A DNA stretch of 64,000 bases from Trinickia mobilis (lineage in GTDB: Bacteria > Pseudomonadota > Gammaproteobacteria > Burkholderiales > Burkholderiaceae): contig NZ_JAFLRF010000008.1 in assembly GCF_017315705.1 (NCBI RefSeq), positions 124,001-188,000 of the forward strand, written 5' to 3'. The position numbers and the translations under genes are program-made. The stretch's first letter is position 1. Each line of letters begins with the position of its first letter. The notes below the pieces were generated by a model that searched no databases, was not told the origin of the DNA, and saw only the letters and a program-made list of their open reading frames with translations. Shown in pieces: positions 54,472 through 62,023 of the stretch.

Positions 54472-56523
54472 ATGGATTACAGCCCCGCTGCCATCCGTAC
54501 CATCGCCCTGGTGGGGCATGGCGGCTGCGGCAAGACATCGCTTGCCGAAGCGCTGCTCCACCAGGGCGGTTCGCTGCACGCGCCCGGCAGCGTGGAGCGC
54601 GGCACCACGGTCTGCGATTTCGACCCGCTCGAGCGCAAATACCACCACTCGCTGAACTCCGCCGTCACCCACCTGCACTACCGCGACACCCGCATCTACC
54701 TCCTCGATACCCCCGGTTATCCCGACTTTTCAGGGCTGTCGATCAGCACGCTTTCCGCCGTCGAGACTGCTGCCATTGTCATCAACGCGCAGACCGGCAT
54801 CGAAATGACCACGCGGCGCATGATGGCGTGGGCAGAGAAACGCAAGCTTTGCAGAATGATCGTCGTGAACGGCATCGACGGCGAAAAGGTCGATCTCCCC
54901 GGCCTGCTCGCGCAAATCCAGGAGGCGTTCGGCAAGTCATGCCTGCCGATCAACCTGCCGGCGCAGCATGGGCGCCAAGTCGTCGATTGCTTCTTCAATC
55001 CTGCCGGCGAGGCTGATTTCCTGTCTGTCGCGACCGCGCACGATCAACTGATCGACCAGGTGATCGAGATCGATCCGGAACTGATGGAGCTTTACCTGGA
55101 ACAAGGCGAGGCGATCAGCCCCGAGCAGTTGCACGAGCCTTTCGAGCGGGCGCTGCGAGAAGGTCACTTGATACCGATCTGCTTCACGTCGGCGGCCAAC
55201 GGCACGGGAATCGCGGAATTGCTCGACGTGTTCGTGAGGCTCTTGCCCAATCCGATGGAAGGCAATCCGCCCCTCTTCTACCGCGATGCGGACGGCCGCC
55301 AGGAAGTCGTTCGCGCCGAACCGGACGCCGGCAAGCATGTGCTTGCCCACGTCTTCAAGATCGTCGTCGACCCGTATATCGGCAAGATGGCCGTGTTTCG
55401 CATTCATCAAGGCACGATCAAGCGCGACAGCCAGCTCTACATCGGGCTCGGACGGCAGCCGTTCCGCGTCGCGCATTTGATGCTGCTGCAGGGCAAGGAT
55501 CACGTGGATGTCCCGGAGGCCGGCCCCGGCGATATCTGCGCCACAGCGAAGGTCGACGAAATCGGCTTCGATGCTGTGCTGCACGATGCGCCCGAGGACG
55601 GCGATATCCACCTGACCCCGCTCGACTTCCCCACGCCCATCTACGGCCTCGCGATCGAGCCGGCGCGCCGCGGCAACGAGCAGCGTCTATGGGAGATTCT
55701 GCAAAAGCTCGGCGCGGAAGATCCGTGCCTGCGCATCGAGCACCCGGTCGGCACGAACGAGACCGTCGTGCGGGGCTTGGGCGAGCTGCATCTGCGTCAC
55801 ATGCTGGAGCGCCTCGCCGATCAGTACAAGGTCGACGTCGTGACGCGGCCGCCGAAGATCGCCTATCGCGAGACCATCGGCGGCAAAGCCGAGGGCCATC
55901 ACCGCCACAAGAAGCAAACGGGCGGCGCCGGGCAATTCGGCGAAGTGATGCTGCGCGTCGAGCCGCTGCCGCGCGGCGCCGGCTTCGAGTTCGTCGATGC
56001 CGTCAAGGGCGGCGCCATTCCCGGCCAATTCATTCCTGCTGTCGAAAAGGGCATTCTTCAGGTGATCGAGAGCGGACCGCTCGCGGGCTTTCCGATGCAA
56101 GACGTGCGCGTCACCGTGTTCGACGGCAAGAGCCATTCCGTCGATTCCAAGGAAGTCGCCTTCGTCACCGCTGGGCGCAAGGCCTTCATCGATGCGGTGC
56201 TGAAGGCTCAACCCATCGTGCTCGAGCCGATCGTCGATATCGAAGTGATGACCCCGGACTCGGCCATGGGCGACATCATCGGCGATTTGTCGTCAAAGCG
56301 CGGGCAAGTGCATGGCACGCGTAACGTCGCCGGCAACGCAGTGGTCGTGGCAGGCCAAGTGCCGCTCTCGGAACTCAACGACTATCAGTCGCGGCTGAAC
56401 GCGATCGCCGGGGGGCATGGCAACTACAGCATTCAGCTCAGTCATTACGATCCGGTGCCGCCATCCCAGCAGGAGAAGCTGGCGTCGCAGCACAAGAAAC
56501 AGGGGGATGCTGCGGCGCAATGA
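54472..56523 (+). CDS. Divergent elongation factor G-like GTPase
   Basis: A 683-residue EF-G paralogue with all five domains (domain IV around 470-600, TGGAGQFGEVMLRVEPLPRG; domain V DSAMGDIIGDLSSKRGQVHG). The GTPase core is altered: G1 is GHGGCGKTS (15-23) instead of GHVDHGKTT, the switch I RGITI motif is replaced by HHSLNSAVTHL, G3 DTPGYPDF is kept (79-86), and G4 reads NGID (133-136) where NKxD is expected. This is not the housekeeping fusA. Proteins of this branch have been proposed to act in stress or ribosome recycling, but their role is unsettled. Confidence 0.9.
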   Translation: MDYSPAAIRTIALVGHGGCGKTSLAEALLHQGGSLHAPGSVERGTTVCDFDPLERKYHHSLNSAVTHLHYRDTRIYLLDTPGYPDFSGLSISTLSAVETAAIVINAQTGIEMTTRRMMAWAEKRKLCRMIVVNGIDGEKVDLPGLLAQIQEAFGKSCLPINLPAQHGRQVVDCFFNPAGEADFLSVATAHDQLIDQVIEIDPELMELYLEQGEAISPEQLHEPFERALREGHLIPICFTSAANGTGIAELLDVFVRLLPNPMEGNPPLFYRDADGRQEVVRAEPDAGKHVLAHVFKIVVDPYIGKMAVFRIHQGTIKRDSQLYIGLGRQPFRVAHLMLLQGKDHVDVPEAGPGDICATAKVDEIGFDAVLHDAPEDGDIHLTPLDFPTPIYGLAIEPARRGNEQRLWEILQKLGAEDPCLRIEHPVGTNETVVRGLGELHLRHMLERLADQYKVDVVTRPPKIAYRETIGGKAEGHHRHKKQTGGAGQFGEVMLRVEPLPRGAGFEFVDAVKGGAIPGQFIPAVEKGILQVIESGPLAGFPMQDVRVTVFDGKSHSVDSKEVAFVTAGRKAFIDAVLKAQPIVLEPIVDIEVMTPDSAMGDIIGDLSSKRGQVHGTRNVAGNAVVVAGQVPLSELNDYQSRLNAIAGGHGNYSIQLSHYDPVPPSQQEKLASQHKKQGDAAAQ

Positions 56524-56720
56524 GCGGCCTGTAGTACGGGCCGCGCGTCCTGCAACCGGATAGGCGCGATTTGCCACGATCCGCGCCGGTGATAGACGAC
56601 GGGCCGTCTTTCTATTTCGAACCGCATTGTGCGCCTACGTACCGATGGCGCTCCAATGGGTGCATAGACTCGGTTATGCAGCGAGCGGCCCAATCTTTTA
56701 TCCACTGAGCGGAGAAATCA

Positions 56721-57989
56721 ATGTCCTTGACCGACACCGCGATCATTGGCGCTGGACCCTATGGCTTGTCCCTTGCAACACATCTGAAAGCGTCAGGCAT
56801 ACCCCATCAGATCTTCGGGCACCCAATGCACGCCTGGAGGGATTTCATGCCGCCTGGAATGATCATGCGGTCGGAGGCGTTTGCTTCGAGCCTCTATGCA
56901 CCGCAACGTGGCTATACGGTCGAGGACTATTGCCGTCTCAAGGGTATTCCGTTTCAGCGGGTGGGTATGGCGCTTCCGCTTGAAACCTTCGTGGATTACG
57001 CGCTTTGGTTTCAGTCGAACCTGATTGGCGATGTCCGCGCGGTCGATGTCGTCGACATGCAGCGCACAAAGGGGCTCTTTCACCTGAAGCTGAGCGACGG
57101 CGGCGCCTTGACGGCCCGCACAGTGGTAATCGCCTTGGGTCTCAAAGGCTTCGAGCAAACACCTCCTGTCCTGCAGGGCCTGCCTGGACGCTATGTGTCT
57201 CATTCCGTCGCGTACGGCAACCTGACATGGGCGCAAGATCGAGATATCGCAATTGTGGGTGGCGGTCAGTCGGCGCTGGGGCTGGCTGCGTTGCTGAACG
57301 AACTGGGGGCGCGCGTTCACGTGCTAGTGCGCGATGCGAGCGTGCGCTGGCTCGAGAGGCCGGACGCGTCGCGCGGGCTGATATCGAGGTTGCTGAGTCC
57401 CGATGCGGGTCTTGGTCGCGGTTGGGCGTGCCACGTCCTGTCGGAATTTCCGCAGATTTTCCACTTGTTGGACGATCGGCGCCGCAGGCGAATCATCGAA
57501 AAGTCGTTCGGTCCGTCTGGCGCCTGGTGGCTACGCGATCGGGTGGTCGATAAGGTCAGGATTTCGTTTCGCACCGAGGTTCGCCATGCCGCGATCAACG
57601 ACGATCGAGTCGTCTTGCGCGTGAGGAGCGGGCATGACGAATCCTATGTCACGGCCGATCATGTCATTGCCGCCACGGGCTTCAAGACCGATATGAGGCT
57701 ACACCGCTTCCTGTCGAAAGAAATCGTGGAGGCGATCTCGCGCAAAGACGGCTTGCCGGATCTGACGCAAAATTTCGAGACGAACGTTCGCGGCCTGTAC
57801 GTGATCGGACCGGCTACGGCGCACAGGTTCGGTCCTGTCATGCGGTTCGTCTATGGCGCGAAGCATGCCGCCCCGCGCGTGGCGCGGCACATCGGCAGTT
57901 CGGTGAGCGCGGATAGCAGGGACGGCGTTCGGTCCGCCGCCGAATCTCCCATTGCCGAGGTAACGAATCAGCAAAGCGGCACGTTGTAG
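56721..57989 (+). CDS. FAD-dependent monooxygenase-like oxidoreductase
   Basis: A 422-residue two-dinucleotide-domain flavoprotein: FAD motif IIGAGPYGLSLA (9-20) and NAD(P)H motif IVGGGQSALGLAALL (about 175-189), with ATGFK near 320 as in flavin-containing and lysine/ornithine N-hydroxylases. Substrate unknown. GCGGAG precedes the ATG. A deacetylase gene follows 64 bp downstream and the exopolysaccharide cluster after that, so it may modify a cell-surface or secondary metabolite precursor; this is inference from position. Confidence 0.85.
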   Translation: MSLTDTAIIGAGPYGLSLATHLKASGIPHQIFGHPMHAWRDFMPPGMIMRSEAFASSLYAPQRGYTVEDYCRLKGIPFQRVGMALPLETFVDYALWFQSNLIGDVRAVDVVDMQRTKGLFHLKLSDGGALTARTVVIALGLKGFEQTPPVLQGLPGRYVSHSVAYGNLTWAQDRDIAIVGGGQSALGLAALLNELGARVHVLVRDASVRWLERPDASRGLISRLLSPDAGLGRGWACHVLSEFPQIFHLLDDRRRRRIIEKSFGPSGAWWLRDRVVDKVRISFRTEVRHAAINDDRVVLRVRSGHDESYVTADHVIAATGFKTDMRLHRFLSKEIVEAISRKDGLPDLTQNFETNVRGLYVIGPATAHRFGPVMRFVYGAKHAAPRVARHIGSSVSADSRDGVRSAAESPIAEVTNQQSGTL

Positions 57990-58053
57990 GAGATCTCCGT
58001 GGTCGAGACGATTTGCATTTGCCTCTCGGCACTGCGACGAGTTGGGGGACGAC

Positions 58054-58938
58054 ATGGTATCGCCTAAGGAGATAATCCAAGAGGCCGTTGCCGCATTGGT
58101 CATCGCGACGGGCATTGCCCGCGCAGCGCGCGCATGGCTATGGCGCGATCGCGTCGCAATCCTTCTCTACCACGATCCCGACCCCACGACGCTGGACCGG
58201 CATCTCGGGTATCTCCGCGGCATCTGCGACCTTGTGCCGCTCGAGGACATCACTTTGCCCGGTGCGGGACGGCCCCGCGCAGTCATTACGCTCGATGACG
58301 GACACGAGGGCAACGCAAAGCTGTTGCCGGTTTTCGTCAAGCACCAGGTGCGCCCTACGATTTTCCTGTGCAGCGGCATCGTCGGCCGTCCGCGCACCCA
58401 TTGGTGGTTGCACCCGGGCGCGATGGAGGCAGGCATCGAGCGCCTGAAGCGGCTGACGAACGGGCAGCGCCTCGCCGAGCTGGAGGCGTACGGCTATCGC
58501 CAGGATGAGGACGATCGTGCGACCGGCCTGAGCATCGAGCAACTGGAAGCGATGCGCCCATATGTAGACTTTCAGGCACATTCGCGCTTTCATCCTGTGC
58601 TGACCCGCTGCACCGATACCGAATGTGAAGATGAGATCGCCACCAGCAACCATGAAATCGAGGCGCTGGTGCGCAACCCTTGCACGCACTTCGCCTATCC
58701 CAACGGCAATTACGGCGACCGGGAAGTCGAACTCGTGAAAGCCGCGGGTTACAAGAGTGCACGCACGTGCGACATCGGCTGGAACGATCGCTCGAGCGAC
58801 CCGTTCCGCCTGAGGACGATCATCATCGATGACAGTGGGTCGACCCGGTGGTTCGCCGCGCAATTAACGGGCATTCCATTGTTCTTTCGCTACCTGCGCC
58901 AAGGCGGCGGGTGGGCGGGCCGGTTCCCGCAGTTCTGA
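58054..58938 (+). CDS. Polysaccharide deacetylase (NodB-homology)
   Basis: A 294-residue CE4 protein with an N-terminal hydrophobic anchor (EAVAALVIATGIARAARAWL). NodB motifs: RVAILLYHDPD, VITLDDGHEGN (motif 1, with LDDG), QAHSRFHPVLTR (motif 2, the H-x3-H zinc pair) and FAYPNGNYGDREVELVKAAG (motif 3 and 4 region). It would remove N-acetyl groups from surface polysaccharide. ATG chosen over a TTG 12 bases upstream; GGGGGAC lies before it. It lies downstream of the flavoprotein and next to the exopolysaccharide genes. Confidence 0.88.
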   Translation: MVSPKEIIQEAVAALVIATGIARAARAWLWRDRVAILLYHDPDPTTLDRHLGYLRGICDLVPLEDITLPGAGRPRAVITLDDGHEGNAKLLPVFVKHQVRPTIFLCSGIVGRPRTHWWLHPGAMEAGIERLKRLTNGQRLAELEAYGYRQDEDDRATGLSIEQLEAMRPYVDFQAHSRFHPVLTRCTDTECEDEIATSNHEIEALVRNPCTHFAYPNGNYGDREVELVKAAGYKSARTCDIGWNDRSSDPFRLRTIIIDDSGSTRWFAAQLTGIPLFFRYLRQGGGWAGRFPQF

Positions 58939-58959
58939 CTGTCCCGGCCGGCGAACCCG

Positions 58960-59130
58960 TTGCGACGTGCGGTCTTCCGCTCGATCCCTGAGTTAGTCCG
59001 CACGATCGAACCGTACGTGGAGAAGCACACTCGTCATCCAAAACCATTCATTTGGACTGCAAAAGCTTCCGACATCCTGACCAAAGTCACGCGTGCCAGG
59101 ATCAAGCTGAATAAGATGCAATACCTTTGA
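58960..59130 (+). pseudogene. 3' remnant of an IS630-family transposase
   Basis: An open frame without its own start encodes about 56 residues ending at TGA: LRRAVFRSIPELVRTIEPYV, EKHTRHPKPFIWTAKASDIL, then TKVTRARIKLNKMQYL. This is the C-terminal end of IS630-type transposases (R-V-RS-x-EL...YI--HN--PKPF-WTA-A-DIL-KV-RA). The rest of the element is missing. It lies between the deacetylase and the exopolysaccharide genes. Confidence 0.8.
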
Positions 59131-59139
59131 CGCGGACCC

Positions 59140-60348
59140 CTAGTACGCAGAAAGCGAATCATAGAGAGCCCGAATGCGGCGATAGTGAACGTCGGCCGAG
59201 AACTGCCGTTCGACCTTGCTGCGAGCCGCGTTCCCCATCTCGCTCTTCGCGCGTTGCGCCCAGACCATCCTGACAAATAGGCTAAGCGAATCCGCGTCTT
59301 TCGGCTCGAAGATATAGCCGTCTTGGCCATGCTCGATCAGCTCCGGGACGCCGCCGATCCGCGCGCCGATCACCGGCCGACCCAACGCGAAGGTCTCCAG
59401 GATCGACATCGGGCAATTTTCATACGCCTCTGCCGGCAAAATCGACGCGACAGCGCCTGCCACGAGGGCGTAAAGCTCGCTTCCCCGTTTGAACCCGACG
59501 AACCGGATGTTCGCGCTGTCCGTTGCCAAGGTTCGCGCCTGCGCGAGGAATCCGCCTTCGCCGACGACAATGAGCGGAATGTCGGGCAACCGCCTGAAGG
59601 CCTCGAGCAACGTGCCGATTCCCTTTGATTGCTCGATCCGTCCGAAGTAGACGAAGTAGCGGCCTGCTTCCTCCTGGCGGGCGAACCGCGTCACATCGAT
59701 GAAGTTGGGCACGACCGAAATCTTTTGCGAATCGATGCCATTCTCCTTCATCTTTTCCGCAAAGAAACGACTGACCGCTACGAACCTGTCGATCGCGTCG
59801 ACACTTCCGAGCCATCTGGAGACGTAGGATTCGGACATGGATATCGCACTACGCAGGTAGGAGCCTCGATTGCATCGATGAACCAGCGCCCGCCAATATT
59901 CCTTGCCGTGACATGCTTCGCAAGGCTCCCCGCCGCGACTGCATGTATAGACCGGGCAGATCAGCTTGTAATCATGCACCGTTTGCACAATCGGAATCCT
60001 CGCGTCCTTGAGAACGGGAAGAATCGATGAGGTCAGCTTTCCGTAATAGATATGCAGATGTGCAACGTCGAACCTGTTTCTCGACACAAGCTCTTTGAGA
60101 TTCTTCCTCGCTGCGCTGGAGTAGTGATATCGCACGACGTCCAACGCGGACGGCGATTCGAAATTCGCGCCGATGGGGAAAAAAGATGTCCAATCGGAGG
60201 GCAAGTCCCTTTCACTGCGCGCGCAGAACGGGACGACCGAATTCCCGTGCTGGGCCAGCAGTTCGCCCAGCGACAGAAAGTAGCTGTCGGAGCCGCCTCT
60301 GACGAAGTGATTTTGCGAAACGTTCAGGATGCTCAATCGGCTTTCCAT
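59140..60348 (-). CDS. Glycosyltransferase family 4
   Basis: A 402-residue GT-B enzyme. The N-terminal acceptor domain has NVSQNHFVRGGSDSYFLSLG and IVQTVHDYKLICPVYTC with a Cys-rich patch (GEPCEACHGKEYW). The donor domain has YFVYFGRIEQSKGIGTLLEA and the EX7E element (AEAYENCPMSILETFALGRP). It should add a sugar to the lipid-linked exopolysaccharide repeat unit. The lower GC content and codon use set it apart from the housekeeping genes. Confidence 0.9.
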   Translation of the reverse strand: MESRLSILNVSQNHFVRGGSDSYFLSLGELLAQHGNSVVPFCARSERDLPSDWTSFFPIGANFESPSALDVVRYHYSSAARKNLKELVSRNRFDVAHLHIYYGKLTSSILPVLKDARIPIVQTVHDYKLICPVYTCSRGGEPCEACHGKEYWRALVHRCNRGSYLRSAISMSESYVSRWLGSVDAIDRFVAVSRFFAEKMKENGIDSQKISVVPNFIDVTRFARQEEAGRYFVYFGRIEQSKGIGTLLEAFRRLPDIPLIVVGEGGFLAQARTLATDSANIRFVGFKRGSELYALVAGAVASILPAEAYENCPMSILETFALGRPVIGARIGGVPELIEHGQDGYIFEPKDADSLSLFVRMVWAQRAKSEMGNAARSKVERQFSADVHYRRIRALYDSLSAY

Positions 60349-60382
60349 GTTCGCAATTGCTCCGTCCTTTTTTGCAGGAAGC

Positions 60383-61633
60383 TCAACTGAATTGCGCCGG
60401 GTCGACAACCTGGCCATGATTCAGACGTCTTTGGGCGCTGACTAGCGCCCCGGCCGTGAAATAGAAGAACGACATCACAAGGAAGTTGTTGATGAGGTTG
60501 TCGGAAAAAAAGTAGATGCACAAAAAGATGACTGGAACGGAGATGAACCTCGCAACGGTTCTTTTGAGAATCATCACGTTCATCGCCACGAAGCAGCAGA
60601 GCAGGCCTGGCCCAAGCTCGAAAAGGAAGCGGATGTAGTCGTTGTGCGGAAGCAATCCCTCGTCGGTCATCTGCAAGCTCGCGGTAACGCCGAAGCCGAA
60701 CAATTGGTGGATCGGCGAGCCGTCGGCGTATAACCCCAACAGGTTTATCCAGTGCTTTAGGCGGAAGATCAGAGAAATGTCGCTCGTTCCCGTCGCTTCG
60801 TAGATCTGCGCGTAATCCATCTTGCCGAGGCCCCAGATGCCGCCCGACTCGGCCAGCACTTTGCCGAGCGTGTGCCAGGACGTGGCAGCGCGCGACAGGA
60901 TCTCCAGATCGTCCCCCAACCAGTAATACAGCCCGGCTGCGAGTGCGCCCACTACCACGGTGCCGACCAGGTTGAAGCCGAAATACGCAAGATAGATGGC
61001 CGCCGCCAGCGCCACCAGGGCGCCCACCGTCTTGAACGCGAGCACGCAGACGACCAGGTAGCCCGCGATCAGCCAGCGTCGTGCGTCGATCAGCATCAAC
61101 GCCCACGATGTGACCACCGTGAATGCGACGGCGTTGTTACGGTTGGCGAAGAACGAAAGCGCGGCCTGATCGAATTCGCCGATGTCCCGGCCACCATAGA
61201 GAGCGACGAGCGCACTCAGCACGGGCAAGGCGACGAAAAGGCTCGCGAGCAGGAAACCCGGCATGCGTTCAAAAAAGCTTTCGTCCGTCGTCTCGCCCGC
61301 AAGGTAGAAGAGGAAGATGGAAACGATCTTGACGTTTTCGCTGAATTGCTCCTGCCCGACATTGACTATCGCGTTTGCGGCTGCAAAAACCGCTACGAAA
61401 AAGAGCAGAACGCGCGATCGACCGTCGAGCCGGCGCATCCTCGCAAGCAGGTACATGCCGATTCTCAGGATGAACAGCAAGGCAAAGCCGTTCGACAGTT
61501 GCTTCAGCGCGTCGCCTTCGCCTGTATGTGCCCAGAGCAAGAGAATCAGAACATATCCGGCCTCCCATCGCAGGAAAGCCCGATAGGAAAAGCGGCTCTG
61601 CGCCTGATCGACCTCCGCGATTCTTACATCCAT
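60383..61633 (-). CDS. Wzy-like O-antigen/EPS polymerase or ligase
   Basis: A 416-residue polytopic membrane protein with about 10-11 membrane segments and a larger periplasmic loop (residues about 245-330, GKMDYAQIYEATGTSDISLI) as in Wzy/WaaL proteins. The motif HNDYIRFLFELG (near 335) is typical of O-antigen ligase-like proteins. Family sequence identity is low, so polymerase versus ligase cannot be decided. Its gene position between two glycosyltransferases supports polymerase. Confidence 0.8.
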   Translation of the reverse strand: MDVRIAEVDQAQSRFSYRAFLRWEAGYVLILLLWAHTGEGDALKQLSNGFALLFILRIGMYLLARMRRLDGRSRVLLFFVAVFAAANAIVNVGQEQFSENVKIVSIFLFYLAGETTDESFFERMPGFLLASLFVALPVLSALVALYGGRDIGEFDQAALSFFANRNNAVAFTVVTSWALMLIDARRWLIAGYLVVCVLAFKTVGALVALAAAIYLAYFGFNLVGTVVVGALAAGLYYWLGDDLEILSRAATSWHTLGKVLAESGGIWGLGKMDYAQIYEATGTSDISLIFRLKHWINLLGLYADGSPIHQLFGFGVTASLQMTDEGLLPHNDYIRFLFELGPGLLCCFVAMNVMILKRTVARFISVPVIFLCIYFFSDNLINNFLVMSFFYFTAGALVSAQRRLNHGQVVDPAQFS

Positions 61634-61963
61634 TCGACACCCCGCGATGTCGGCCGGCCGCTACGCCGATGCATCGCGGTCGGATGCCCGAAACATGTTC
61701 CGAACAGCCGGCACGCCTTGCACATGAGATCGCTGCAAGGAAAACGTACGCACCGGCGCGCCGGTACGGACACCGCTCCGAACTTGACCGACACGCCGCC
61801 GCAGGCGATCAGGGCCGGGTCGCGCCGCAACGCGGCGAGCTGGATTCGAAAACGATCCGGATACGCGATGTCGTCCGCGTCCATTCGGGCGATGAACTCA
61901 CCGCGCGCGTTCTCCAGGCCGAAGTTCAATACGGCGACTCGTCGGTTGAGCGGCTCATCGCTT
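61624..61963 (-). pseudogene. Decayed family 2 glycosyltransferase
   Basis: The frame encodes the middle of a GT2 protein: NRRVAVLNFGLENARGEFIA, then RMDADDIAYPDRFRIQLAAL (the DAD metal-binding motif is intact) and LFGTCFGHPTAMHRR. The first 70 residues, with the usual V-S-V-I-x-P-x-Y-N nucleotide-binding start, are absent, as is the C-terminal half. The fragment ends inside the start of the Wzy-like gene. A functional enzyme is not possible from this sequence. Confidence 0.75.
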
Positions 61964-62023
61964 TCGTTCTCCCCTTCGGGTCTCGTCAGTCGCGCAATGG
62001 GCGCCATCGAACTCGCGCGCGGA

